The position numbers and the translations under genes are program-made. From Alphaproteobacteria bacterium (GTDB lineage Bacteria > Pseudomonadota > Alphaproteobacteria > UBA2136 > UBA6156): a DNA stretch of 35,942 nucleotides. The notes under the pieces are model-generated. The model made no database searches. It worked only from the letters and a program-made list of their open reading frames with translations, and had not been told where the DNA came from. Each line of letters begins with the position of its first letter. The first letter of the stretch is position 1. The stretch is taken from positions 1 through 35,942 of the forward strand of contig JAIXUT010000136.1 of assembly GCA_027483385.1 (NCBI GenBank), written 5' to 3'. Of the stretch, positions 25,241-32,854 are shown in pieces.

Positions 25241-25393
25241 GCATTTCCCCACTTTTTAGCCTTGACAGCCCCCGTACCGACGGCCTAAAGCAAAGTTATT
25301 CTTGGCAAAAGCCGATGCCAAGGCCGCGATATCCGCGCCGCCCGTGCACTGCATGAGGGGGCATCAACCTCGGCCTACCTTGAAAGTGACCTT
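25241..25393 (+). promoter_or_regulatory. rpsA upstream region with probable promoter
   Basis: A perfect TTGACA lies at 25262-25267 with a weak -10 (TAAAGC, 25286-25291) 18 bp later, leaving a leader of about 95 nt. The leader is GC-rich, contains GGCAAAAGCC and other short dyads, and has no strong Shine-Dalgarno before the ATG. This is compatible with the known pattern in which S1 mRNA is translated through leader structure and autoregulated; that is inference. Confidence 0.4.
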
Positions 25394-27244
25394 ATGTCCG
25401 AAACCCCCAAAACAGCTGCCGCTACCACCGAATTTGCCGTGGCCAACGAAACCTTGCAGGCCGCCTTCGATATCGATTTTGCCCGCCGCCTGGAAGATAC
25501 CTTCACCGACGCCCACCCCGTGATTGGCAGCGTGGTGAAAGGCGTGATTGTGCACGTGGATTCCGAAGCCGTCAGCATCGATATTGGCCTCAAAACCGAA
25601 GGCCGTATTCCGCTGAAGGAATTTGAAGATTTTAACACGGGTGAAGTGAAGGTTGCCGTGGGCGACCTGGTAGATGTGTTTGTGGAAAACCTCGATGACC
25701 GCAAGGCCGAGGCCCGCCTCAGCCGCGAAAAGGCCCGCCGCGAGGAAGTGATGGGCGCGCTGGAAAACGCCCAAAAGGCCAACGAACCCGTGAAGGGCGT
25801 GATTTTTGGGAAAGTTAAAGGCGGTTTTATGGTAGATATGCAAGGCGTGCTGGGCTTCTTGCCTGGCAGCCAGCTCGATGCCAAGCCAATCACCGACGCC
25901 AACCCCTACATGTACACCCCGCTGGATTTTCAGGTGGTGAAAGTTGACCGCAAGCGCAACAACCTGATTGTAAGCCGCCGCGCCCTGACCGATGACGGCA
26001 CGCTGGCCGACCGCGACAGCCTGCTCTCGGGCCTGAAAGAAGGCAGCCGCACCAAGGGCACCGTGAAGAACATTACCGACTACGGCGCTTTCCTGGATTT
26101 GGGCGGAATTGACGGGCTGCTGCACATCACCGACATTGCCTGGCACCGCATTGGCCACCCTTCCGAAGTGCTGAAAGTGGGCCAGATTGTTGACGTGGTC
26201 GTCACCCGCTTCGATGAAAAAACCCAGCGCGTCAGCTTGGGCATGAAGCAGCTGAACGATGATCCTTGGAAGACTGTCGATAAAACCTACCCCATCGGCG
26301 GCAAGGTGGAAGGCAAGATTACCAACCTGACCGACTACGGCGCCTTTGTGGAATTGGCGCCCGGCGTCGAAGGCCTCATCCACGTGACCGAAATGAGCTG
26401 GACCAAGAAAAATCTGCACCCCTCCCGCGTGGTGCAAAGCGGTCAGACTGTCACCATTCAGGTACTGGAAATCGACCGCGACAAGCGCCGCATTTCGCTT
26501 GGCCTGAAGCAATGCATGGAAAACCCTTGGGATGCCTTTACCCGTGCCAACAAGCAGGGCGATAAGGTGGAAGGCACCGTGCGTTCGATGACCGACTTTG
26601 GCCTGTTCGTGGCTTTAACCGAAGAGATCGACGGCCTGGTCCACGTGAGCGACATTGCTTGGGATAAGGCTGGCGAAGAAGCCCTGAACACCTTCAAAAA
26701 AGGCGACAAGGTAGAAGCCGTGATTCTCTCCATCGACACCGCCAAGGAGCGCGTGGCCCTGGGCATCAAGCAGCTGAGCGGTGAAGGCCCCGCCACCAGC
26801 AGCCAGACCGAAGGCAGCAGCCTGAAAAAGGGTGATGTCGTAATGGTGAAGGTGACTGACACCGACGCCGACAGCATCACGGTTTCCTTGGGTGGCAACG
26901 ATGTCATCATCAAGGCCCGCGACCTGGGCGTTTCCAAGGCCGAACAAGACCCGAACAAGTTCAAGGAAGGTCAGGAAATTCAGGTCAAGGTCATTTCCAC
27001 CATGGGCCGCAAGGTGGGGCTTTCCATCCGCGCCCTGGTGCAGGATGAAGAGCGCGCCGCGGTGGCCGAATACGCCAACCAATCGGAAGAAGGCGAAAGC
27101 GCCCTGGCCGCAGCCCTGAAGGCGGCTGGCGCCAAGAGCAAAACCAAAGCGAAAGCTGCGGACACGACTGAAGCCCCTGCTGCTGAAGCCGAGGCCGAGT
27201 CCGACGCCAAGCCCAAGAAGGCCGCCAAGAAAAAGGCTGAGTAA
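25394..27244 (+). CDS. rpsA: 30S ribosomal protein S1
   Basis: S1 is the large mRNA-binding ribosomal protein. The 616-residue sequence contains six S1/OB domains. The first two are divergent ribosome-binding units (GSVVKGVIVHVDSEAVSIDIG; KGVIFGKVKGGFMVDMQGVLGFLPGSQ). Four regular ones follow, with the GxVxxITDYGAFVxL..GVEGLIHVTE pattern at about 215, 300, 387 and 475. A Lys/Ala/Glu-rich tail of about 45 residues ends in KKAAKKKAE. The length is longer than E. coli S1 (557) because of the tail and linkers. cmk, often upstream of rpsA, is absent. Confidence 0.97.
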   Translation: MSETPKTAAATTEFAVANETLQAAFDIDFARRLEDTFTDAHPVIGSVVKGVIVHVDSEAVSIDIGLKTEGRIPLKEFEDFNTGEVKVAVGDLVDVFVENLDDRKAEARLSREKARREEVMGALENAQKANEPVKGVIFGKVKGGFMVDMQGVLGFLPGSQLDAKPITDANPYMYTPLDFQVVKVDRKRNNLIVSRRALTDDGTLADRDSLLSGLKEGSRTKGTVKNITDYGAFLDLGGIDGLLHITDIAWHRIGHPSEVLKVGQIVDVVVTRFDEKTQRVSLGMKQLNDDPWKTVDKTYPIGGKVEGKITNLTDYGAFVELAPGVEGLIHVTEMSWTKKNLHPSRVVQSGQTVTIQVLEIDRDKRRISLGLKQCMENPWDAFTRANKQGDKVEGTVRSMTDFGLFVALTEEIDGLVHVSDIAWDKAGEEALNTFKKGDKVEAVILSIDTAKERVALGIKQLSGEGPATSSQTEGSSLKKGDVVMVKVTDTDADSITVSLGGNDVIIKARDLGVSKAEQDPNKFKEGQEIQVKVISTMGRKVGLSIRALVQDEERAAVAEYANQSEEGESALAAALKAAGAKSKTKAKAADTTEAPAAEAEAESDAKPKKAAKKKAE

Positions 27245-27259
27245 TTTCAGCTTGTCTCT

Positions 27260-27285
27260 ACCGCCCCACCTGGGGCGGTTTTTTT
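27260..27285 (+). terminator. Intrinsic terminator after rpsA
   Basis: ACCGCCCC (27260-27267), loop ACCT, GGGGCGGT (27272-27279), then a run of seven Ts to 27285. It is a strong, textbook structure 15 bp after the rpsA stop. Confidence 0.95.
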
Positions 27286-27321
27286 ATTGCGCCTAGAATT
27301 ATTTCGTTCAAAAGTATAAGG

Positions 27322-27978
27322 GTGGAAAGCTTGCTTGCCCCGGTCTTGGTTGTTTGCGAACGCACAGCAATGGGCTGGTGGGCCGAGCCGTTCAATGCGC
27401 TCAGCAGCCTTGCGTATGCTGCGGTGGCCATTTATTTTATCTGGCGTTGGCGCAACACCCTGCGCGAACAGGTTTGGTTGGCAAGCTTGCTCGGCCTCCT
27501 CTTGGCGGTCGGGGTGGCTAGCTTCGCCGCCCATACCTTTTCTGTGCGCCTCACGCATCTGCTTAATGGCGCCTTCACGGCCGCCTTTATGGCATTGGCG
27601 TTTTACTTATTGGCCACCCACGCCTTGCGGCTAACTATGTTGCACAGCCTTGGCCTTACAGCTGGTCTGTTGGCCCTCAGTGGGGCCCTTGGCAGCCTGG
27701 CGGGGATGTTGCATGCCCAGCAACAATTGGCCTACCTGCCAGCCTTAATCTTGCTGATGGTTGCGGGAGCAGCCGTGCCGCCGCCTGCCAAGTTTTGGCT
27801 GTGGGGGGCGGCGGCGGCCTTTGCCATTGGCCTGATTTTCCACGCCATCGACTTCCCCACCTGCGCCCTTACCCAAGGGGTTGGCACGCATTGGCTTTGG
27901 CACTTGGCCAACGATGTCCTCATGACCTGTTTGCTCTTGGCGTTGTACCAGCTCATGAAAGACCCACGCCATGCTTGA
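27322..27978 (+). CDS. Ceramidase-like integral membrane protein, copy 1
   Basis: The 218-residue protein has about seven membrane helices. It matches the alkaline-ceramidase/CREST pattern as I know it: an N-terminal CERTAMGWWAEPFNALSSLAY, a His after the third helix (VASFAAHTF) and a C-terminal paired-His motif GTHWLWHLAND preceded by FPTCALTQG. CREST enzymes are membrane hydrolases that hold zinc with such His and Asp residues. Here the expected Asp after the first His is replaced (HLLNGAFTAAF), which may impair metal binding. The start is a GTG at 27322 and the RBS is weak. The stop overlaps the next gene by 8 bp. Whether it acts on ceramides is unknown. Confidence 0.75.
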   Translation: MESLLAPVLVVCERTAMGWWAEPFNALSSLAYAAVAIYFIWRWRNTLREQVWLASLLGLLLAVGVASFAAHTFSVRLTHLLNGAFTAAFMALAFYLLATHALRLTMLHSLGLTAGLLALSGALGSLAGMLHAQQQLAYLPALILLMVAGAAVPPPAKFWLWGAAAAFAIGLIFHAIDFPTCALTQGVGTHWLWHLANDVLMTCLLLALYQLMKDPRHA

Positions 27979-28636
27979 AGCGTTCTTTGCCCCTGTTGAT
28001 AGATTCTGCGAACGCACCACCCCCTACGTCATGGGCCAGGAAGTATTGAACGACTGGACACATCTGGCTTTTTTTGCCGCCTGCTTCGTGGCCTGTTACG
28101 GGCTCTGGCGGCGTGGGCAGTTTCGGGGGCTACCCCGCGTGCTGGCGCTCTGGATTGGCGTGATTGGGGTGGCTTCAACCAGCCTGCACCTCTACCCGAT
28201 TGGCCTGACGTACCTGGCCGATACCACCGCAATTGCCGTTTTCATGGCGCTTTATACTGCCTATGCACCGCAGGTGTTGCGGGGCTTTACGCCGCGGCAA
28301 GGGCTGCAATTCATGGGCGCCTTTTTACTGGCAACCGTGCTGTTTGGCCTGCCAAGCAAGCTGATGGGCCAGGAATATCTCACGCTCACGTTTCTCCCAA
28401 GCCTGGCATTCATGGTTTGGCTGGCCACCACCGCGCAGCCCGCCAAGCAACGGCGGTATTATGCAGCCGCCGCAGCAGCTTTTGCACTTTCCATGGCCGC
28501 CCACGCCGCCGACCTTCCCACCTGCGCCCTCACGCAGGGCCACGGTACGCATTGGCTTTGGCACCTGTGTAACGGCCTGATGCTGGGCTTACTGGTACTG
28601 GGTTTGCCTGTGGCAAAAGCTCGTTTAAGTCGCTAG
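27971..28636 (+). CDS. Ceramidase-like integral membrane protein, copy 2
   Basis: This 221-residue multi-pass protein is a diverged relative of the gene before it: both begin with a short helix ending FCERT/VCERT and both end with a nearly identical block (DLPTCALTQG.GTHWLWHL.N). In this copy the first His is in VASTSLHLYP and the nearby Asp is present (TYLADTTAIAVFM), so the presumed zinc ligands look complete. On the other hand the W-x-E-P-x-N segment of copy 1 is altered (MGQEVLNDWTHLAF). The pair may form a heterodimer or be a duplication in which one copy has drifted. It overlaps copy 1 by 8 bp and precedes msrB by 9 bp. Confidence 0.75.
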   Translation: MLEAFFAPVDRFCERTTPYVMGQEVLNDWTHLAFFAACFVACYGLWRRGQFRGLPRVLALWIGVIGVASTSLHLYPIGLTYLADTTAIAVFMALYTAYAPQVLRGFTPRQGLQFMGAFLLATVLFGLPSKLMGQEYLTLTFLPSLAFMVWLATTAQPAKQRRYYAAAAAAFALSMAAHAADLPTCALTQGHGTHWLWHLCNGLMLGLLVLGLPVAKARLSR

Positions 28637-28645
28637 AATAATTTC

Positions 28646-29149
28646 ATGCATCCTCGCCGCAAAGTTATCCAGCAGCTTGGCACGTTTGCCGCCAGTGCGG
28701 CGCTTGTTGCTTTATACCCTTATGAAAGTATGGCCATGAAGCCGTCCGCCGCAGCCTTTGAAGTAACTAAAACCCCCGAGGAATGGCGCAAAATCCTTAC
28801 GCCCGAACAGTACCGCGTGCTGCGCGACCACGGCACCGAACGCGCCGGCACCAGCCCCTTGAACCTTGAAAAACGCGCCGGGGTTTTTCATTGTGCCGGC
28901 TGCCAGCTGCCGGTGTTCAGCAGCGCCACCAAGTTTGAAAGCGGCACAGGCTGGCCCAGTTTTTTTCAGCCGCTTGATGGCGCCATCGGCACGCGGGCCG
29001 ACAACGGCTTTTTTATGCGCCGCACCGAAGTGCACTGCCGCCGCTGTGGCGGGCATTTGGGGCATGTGTTTGATGACGGCCCCCCGCCCACTGGCTTGCG
29101 CTATTGCCTGAATGGCATGGCCCTCAGTTTTACGCCATCTGCCCCCTAG
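28646..29149 (+). CDS. msrB: Peptide-methionine (R)-S-oxide reductase MsrB, with export signal
   Basis: MsrB reduces methionine-R-sulfoxide in damaged proteins. The catalytic Cys is in LRYCLNGMALSF. The structural zinc is held by CAGC (about 83-86) and CRRCGGHLGHVF. ESGTGWPSFFQP is the family's substrate-binding segment. Before the domain (starting near residue 43) is an N-terminal signal: MHPRRKVIQQLGTFAASAALVAL, with a twin-arginine pair and a hydrophobic run. It is probably sent to the periplasm by Tat or Sec. The 167-residue length fits MsrB plus a signal. Confidence 0.93.
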   Translation: MHPRRKVIQQLGTFAASAALVALYPYESMAMKPSAAAFEVTKTPEEWRKILTPEQYRVLRDHGTERAGTSPLNLEKRAGVFHCAGCQLPVFSSATKFESGTGWPSFFQPLDGAIGTRADNGFFMRRTEVHCRRCGGHLGHVFDDGPPPTGLRYCLNGMALSFTPSAP

Positions 29150-29181
29150 ATTTTTCCCCCAAGCTGGGCTAAAGCTGAAGC

Positions 29182-29457
29182 ATGGCCGAACTTTCTCCAT
29201 CCTTCAGCTTTCAGGTACTCACCCCCGCGCAGCAAATGGCGGCAGGCGAAGCCACCTACGCCCAAATCCCGGGCGCCAGTGGCAGTTTTGGCGTGCTGGC
29301 AGGCCACGCACCCTTGGTAAGTTTGCTGGCCCACAACAAACCCCTGATTCTTACCTTGCCCGATGGCAGCACCCAAACCTTTCGCGTGCAAGGCGGCGTG
29401 GCCGAAGTTACCCCTGGCGGCCTCACCATTCTGGCCGAAGCCGCGACCCAAGGTTAA
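29182..29457 (+). CDS. atpC: ATP synthase epsilon subunit, N-terminal domain only
   Basis: The epsilon subunit sits on the rotor stalk of F1. The sequence SFSFQVLTPAQQMAAGEATYAQIPGASGSFGVLAGHAPLVSLL matches the beta-sandwich domain (V.IPG..G.FGVL.GHAPL). It stops at 91 residues after the sandwich (GGVAEVTPGGLTILAEAA), so the C-terminal two-helix domain, which regulates ATPase activity, is missing (usual length 130-140). It is not beside atpD or other F1 genes; msrB and a HAD gene flank it. Whether another epsilon exists elsewhere in the genome cannot be seen. Confidence 0.88.
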   Translation: MAELSPSFSFQVLTPAQQMAAGEATYAQIPGASGSFGVLAGHAPLVSLLAHNKPLILTLPDGSTQTFRVQGGVAEVTPGGLTILAEAATQG

Positions 29458-29461
29458 GCCG

Positions 29462-30043
29462 TTGGCACGCGCTGCCCCGCGGCCAAAGGCTGCGGCAACA
29501 ACCCCGCTGGTGCTGGCCCCGCTGGTGCTAGATTTCGACGGCACCCTGCAGCACGATGACCTTTCCAAACTGGCACTGAAGTGGCTCTGGCGCACGGCCC
29601 CGCTGCAAGCTGGCATGGTGGTTTTACAAGGGGTTTTTTGGGGCAAGCCTGCTGCCAAACTGGCGTTGGAAGACGCTGCCTTTCGGCAAAATTTTATGCC
29701 CAAATTGCGCTGGAATCGGCCCCTGATTCAAGCGGCCAAAGCCAGCAAGCAGCCCATTTTGGTGGCCACTGGCAGCCCCGAACGCTGGGTGGCCGCGCTG
29801 CTGGCCGAGGCGGGGATACACTGGCCCGTGCTCGGCACCACGGCACAGAGCGGGAATTTTATCAGTAAAACCAAAGCCAAGGCACTGGTTGCCAAATATG
29901 GTCATGGCGGCTTCGATTACGCCGGCAACAGCCGCGCCGACTTGGCCGTCTGGCAAGCCTGCCGCTATGCGTGGGTTGTGGATAGCAAGGGGAAACTCAC
30001 CAAACGGGCCGCCAAACGGGCGGCGGTCAAGAAAGTCTTTTAA
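29462..30043 (+). CDS. HAD-superfamily hydrolase (type fused to UbiA prenyltransferases)
   Basis: The 193-residue protein has HAD motif I VLDFDGTLQHDD, motif II ILVATGSPERWV, a Lys in KTKAKALVAKYG and motif IV FDYAGNSRADLAVW. The spacing and the DYAGNS-ADL-VW block resemble the HAD domain found at the N-terminus of UbiA-family prenyltransferases, but no UbiA part is present. The substrate is unknown. No ATG fits; a TTG at 29462, 4 bp after atpC, or one of the later GTG codons is the likely start. The frame is open earlier but overlaps atpC with no conserved sequence. The tail is Lys/Arg/Ala-rich (KRAAKRAAVKKVF). Confidence 0.8.
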   Translation: MARAAPRPKAAATTPLVLAPLVLDFDGTLQHDDLSKLALKWLWRTAPLQAGMVVLQGVFWGKPAAKLALEDAAFRQNFMPKLRWNRPLIQAAKASKQPILVATGSPERWVAALLAEAGIHWPVLGTTAQSGNFISKTKAKALVAKYGHGGFDYAGNSRADLAVWQACRYAWVVDSKGKLTKRAAKRAAVKKVF

Positions 30044-30046
30044 GCC

Positions 30047-30352
30047 ATGCGCACAATGAATGACCGCCAACGCAAAGTGGCCAACGAAGTGCAGCAGCAC
30101 GCGGCTTTGGCCCTGTTGCAAGGCCGCGTGCATAGCACGTTGCCGCTTACGCGTCTTACGGTTGTTGCCTGCTGGGTCAGTGCCGATTTACGCCTGGCAC
30201 GGCTTTATATCGATGTGCCGCAAGAACTCGACAACGCCCAGACCTACGCCCGCGCCACCCACGAACTGGCCAAGCCGCTGCGGCATTTTCTGGCCACCCA
30301 GCTGCACCTTAAAAATGTGCCAGCTTTGTCATTTCACCCACGCGAGGTTTAA
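30047..30352 (+). CDS. rbfA: Ribosome-binding factor A
   Basis: RbfA helps mature the 16S rRNA 5' end in 30S assembly. The 101-residue protein is at the short end of the family (about 110-135). It shows NDRQRKVANEVQQHAALALLQGRV, LTVVACWVSADLRLARLYIDV and a KPLRHFLATQLHLKNVPALSFHP ending (usual R..L...L.LR..P.L.F). The ATG at 30047 or the one at 30056 could start it. It is not with infB, truB or nusA, its usual partners. It is 3 bp after the HAD stop and 3 bp from the convergent end of mutY. Confidence 0.82.
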   Translation: MRTMNDRQRKVANEVQQHAALALLQGRVHSTLPLTRLTVVACWVSADLRLARLYIDVPQELDNAQTYARATHELAKPLRHFLATQLHLKNVPALSFHPREV

Positions 30353-30355
30353 CTA

Positions 30356-31387
30356 CTAAATAACCTCGGCAGCCCGCAGCACCTTGTGCATTAATGTTGG
30401 CAATGGCGGCAAAGCAATAGGGCTAAACCGCTGGGCAGCGGGAATGTTACCTAACTCGCCAACCCGCACTTCCAAGGTGAGTTTAAAATGCGTGAAGGTG
30501 TGCTGAATGGTACCACCTTCACGCAGCACTTCAGGGAATTCTGGTATGGCTTGGGCAGGGGTTTTTGTGACCTCCCAGCCCGTATGCGGCACTTCCCACA
30601 GCCCCGCCAACAACCCCGTACTTGGGCGCTGGCGCAAGTACAGGTGCCCTTTGGAATCTTTCAAAACATAGGCCACACCGTATTTTTCAGGCAACTTGGC
30701 TTTGGCAAGTTTGATGGGGTAGGCGGTGGGTGTGCCTTGCGCGAAGGCTTGGCACCAGCCGTTCACGGGGCAGCTGGCGCACTGCGGCGTGGTGGGCGTG
30801 CACACGGTCGCACCTAACTCCATAATCGCGTTGGCATAGAGCCGCGGTGGCGCGCCATCCGCCAAGCTTGCCGCTGCTGTGCGTAAGCTTGGGCTGGTTG
30901 GCACCAGCGCTTGCGGCAAGGCCCTTACCCGCGCCACCACCCGCAATACGTTGCCGTCAACCACGGTGGTGGGGGTTTCATAGGCACAGGCCGCCACCAC
31001 GGCGGCGGTGTAGGGGCCAACCCCAGGCAACTGCAGCAGGGCAGCTTCGGTGCGTGGAAATTCGCCCTGATAGTGATGGACTACCTGCTGGGCGCAGCGG
31101 TGCAGCAAATGGGCGCGGCGGTAGTAGCCAAGGCCTTGCCAGAGGTGCAGGATTTCATTTAACGGCGCCGCCGCCAAGGCCTGCACGGTTGGGAATTTTG
31201 CCAGAAACCGCGCATAGTACGGCAGTACCGCCGCCACCGTGGTTTGCTGCAGCATAATTTCGGCCAGCCAGAGGCGGTAGGGGTCGGCCGTTTCGCGCCA
31301 GGGCAACGGGCGGTGGCCCTGTTGGTACCAGCGCACCAACAATTCCTGAAAGCTTGGCTTGGCGGCAGGTGGCATTGGCGTTACCAT
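30356..31387 (-). CDS. mutY: A/G-specific adenine glycosylase MutY
   Basis: MutY removes adenine paired with 8-oxoguanine. The 343-residue protein has the helix-hairpin-helix LPGVGPYTAAVVAACAY, the catalytic Asp in VVDGNVLRVVARV, the Glu-containing LAEIMLQQTTVAAVLPYY, and the iron-sulfur cysteines in VCTPTTPQCASCPVNGWC. A NUDIX-like C-terminal domain that recognises oxoG follows from about residue 225. I chose the ATG at 31387; a GTG five codons upstream would overlap the divergent DUF721 start. Divergent placement next to DUF721 and dsbA is an alphaproteobacterial pattern. Confidence 0.95.
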   Translation of the reverse strand: MVTPMPPAAKPSFQELLVRWYQQGHRPLPWRETADPYRLWLAEIMLQQTTVAAVLPYYARFLAKFPTVQALAAAPLNEILHLWQGLGYYRRAHLLHRCAQQVVHHYQGEFPRTEAALLQLPGVGPYTAAVVAACAYETPTTVVDGNVLRVVARVRALPQALVPTSPSLRTAAASLADGAPPRLYANAIMELGATVCTPTTPQCASCPVNGWCQAFAQGTPTAYPIKLAKAKLPEKYGVAYVLKDSKGHLYLRQRPSTGLLAGLWEVPHTGWEVTKTPAQAIPEFPEVLREGGTIQHTFTHFKLTLEVRVGELGNIPAAQRFSPIALPPLPTLMHKVLRAAEVI

Positions 31388-31393
31388 GGCCTT

Positions 31394-31885
31394 ATGCAAC
31401 ACTCAACGCAACCCGAAATTTCTCGCAGGCGGCGCACCACCGCCGTGGGCGGGCTGCTGCGCGAGGTGCTGGCCCCCGCCGCCGCCAAGCAGGGGATTTT
31501 GCTGGCCCAACTGCTGCCCTATTGGCCGAGCATCTGCCCGCTGTTGGCGGCCCATGCAGTGCCCGAAAGCGTACGGGCGGGGACGCTTACCTTGGCCACC
31601 ACCACCAGCAGCGTGCAGCGCGAACTGCACTTTCTGGCCCCGAGCATCATTGAAGGAGTGAACGCCATTTTGGGCTATGCGGCCATTACCAGCGTCAAGG
31701 CCATGGTGCGCGGCGAAACGCGTGGCATGGCTGGAGCGCCTGGTAAGGCCCCCAAGCTTACCGCGCCCCTACCACCCAGCCGCGCGCTCACTGACAAAGC
31801 CGCCAAGGCCTGCCAAACTATCAACGATGATGATTTACGCACCGCACTGGCCAAGCTGGGCGCGGTGGCGCTAAAAGGTTCATAA
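31394..31885 (+). CDS. DUF721 protein (DciA-like)
   Basis: The 163-residue protein has the DUF721 pattern: an Arg-rich start (ISRRRRTTAVGGLLREVL), AKQGILLAQLLPYWPSICPLLAAHAVPESV, then GTLTLATTTSSVQRELHFLAPSIIEGVNAILGYAAITSVK. DciA, a DUF721 member, loads replicative helicase in many bacteria; whether this one does so is inference. The C-terminal 50 residues are not conserved. The ATG at 31394 is 6 bp from the mutY start on the other strand. Its stop shares one base with the dsbA ATG (TAATG). Confidence 0.82.
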   Translation: MQHSTQPEISRRRRTTAVGGLLREVLAPAAAKQGILLAQLLPYWPSICPLLAAHAVPESVRAGTLTLATTTSSVQRELHFLAPSIIEGVNAILGYAAITSVKAMVRGETRGMAGAPGKAPKLTAPLPPSRALTDKAAKACQTINDDDLRTALAKLGAVALKGS

Positions 31886-32649
31886 TGAAAGATTGGTTCA
31901 TGGCTCTTGCTCCGCGTACCCGCTTGGTTCTAAGCGTTTCGGTTGGTTTGGTTTTGGTTGCTGCCGCCAGCTTAAGTTTTGCCGAAGGCTGGTTCAGTGG
32001 CCTGTTTGGCAGCAAAGCTTCCCCCGCGGCTGCCGCGCCTGCGGCCCTGCCCGTGGCCCAAAATTTAGGCGCCAAACCCACCCGCGCCGAAGCCCTGCAA
32101 ATCCAGTCCACCGACCGCGTGCTGGGCCAGTTCGCCGCACCCGTTACGATTATTGAATACGCCAGCATGACCTGCGGCCACTGCGCCGAGTTTAAAACCG
32201 CCACCATGCCAAGCGTAAAAAAGGAATGGATTGAGACCGGCAAAGCCAAATATGTGCTGCGCGATCTTCCCTGGGACCCATTGGCCCTGGGCATGAGTGC
32301 GGTGGCCCGATGCGTGCCTGCCGAGCAATTCTACCCGCTTAGCGATGCCTTGTTTGCGGCCCAAAAACGGATTGTCACCAGCGGCAACCCACTGCCCGAA
32401 ATTAACGCAGTCGCCGCCATGGCAGGCCTCAACGAGGCTGCGGTGCAGGCCTGCATCCGCGATGAAGCCAAGCAGCAGGAAATTCTGCGCAGCAAGGAAA
32501 TTGCCCTGCATGTGCTGGAAGTTAAGGGCACCCCCGCCATCTTTGTGAACGGCGAACTGGTGCCAGGCGCGGTGAAATACAGCGTACTGAAGCCAACCCT
32601 TGAAAGCGCCTATGCCAAAGCGACACAAGCTGCCACCCCAGCCAAGTAA
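31885..32649 (+). CDS. DsbA-family thiol-disulfide protein (thioredoxin fold)
   Basis: The 254-residue protein has an N-terminal membrane anchor or signal (LVLSVSVGLVLVAAASLSFA) and an Ala/Pro linker. The DsbA-like domain holds the redox motif CGHC at 97-100 (YASMTCGHCAEF). The cis-Pro is in VKGTPAIFVNG. It is expected to act in the periplasm on disulfides. It follows DUF721 with an overlapping start, an arrangement I know from alphaproteobacteria, where smc often comes next; here atpI follows and smc is absent. The short atpI gene begins inside its last codons. Confidence 0.92.
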   Translation: MKDWFMALAPRTRLVLSVSVGLVLVAAASLSFAEGWFSGLFGSKASPAAAAPAALPVAQNLGAKPTRAEALQIQSTDRVLGQFAAPVTIIEYASMTCGHCAEFKTATMPSVKKEWIETGKAKYVLRDLPWDPLALGMSAVARCVPAEQFYPLSDALFAAQKRIVTSGNPLPEINAVAAMAGLNEAAVQACIRDEAKQQEILRSKEIALHVLEVKGTPAIFVNGELVPGAVKYSVLKPTLESAYAKATQAATPAK

Positions 32650-32842
32650 ACCCAATCTTGGCGCGGCCAGCCACTTGGTGGCCTATGTGCTGGGTGGCGG
32701 GTTATTGGGCTTTGGCTTTGATTGGCTGCTGGGCAGCCTGCCGTGGGGCATGATTGGTGGAATTTTAGTGGGTTTTGCCGCCTGGATTTATCTACTCATG
32801 CAGGCCGAAGCACAGGTTGACGAACCCGCCAAGCCACGCTAA
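32612..32842 (+). CDS. atpI: AtpI/AtpZ-like ATP synthase assembly protein
   Basis: The 76-residue protein has two membrane helices (LVAYVLGGGLLGFGFDWLL and MIGGILVGFAAWIYLLMQA) joined by a short turn GSLPWG, the form of the small alphaproteobacterial AtpI. AtpI helps c-ring assembly. The ATG at 32612 lies inside the end of dsbA (38-bp overlap); a TTG four codons earlier is possible. It begins the Fo cluster. Confidence 0.82.
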   Translation: MPKRHKLPPQPSKPNLGAASHLVAYVLGGGLLGFGFDWLLGSLPWGMIGGILVGFAAWIYLLMQAEAQVDEPAKPR

Positions 32843-32854
32843 AAGCCACATATT

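Noticed and set aside
25364-26512. A 382-codon open frame on the minus strand opposite rpsA
   Set aside because: Its product is rich in His, Gly and Ala with no family pattern, as expected from the complement of a GC-rich coding sequence; rpsA on the other strand is certain.
27322-28636. The two tandem membrane genes as one gene split by a frameshift
   Set aside because: Each has its own complete N-terminal CERT segment and C-terminal THWLWH motif, so they are two related genes and not halves of one.
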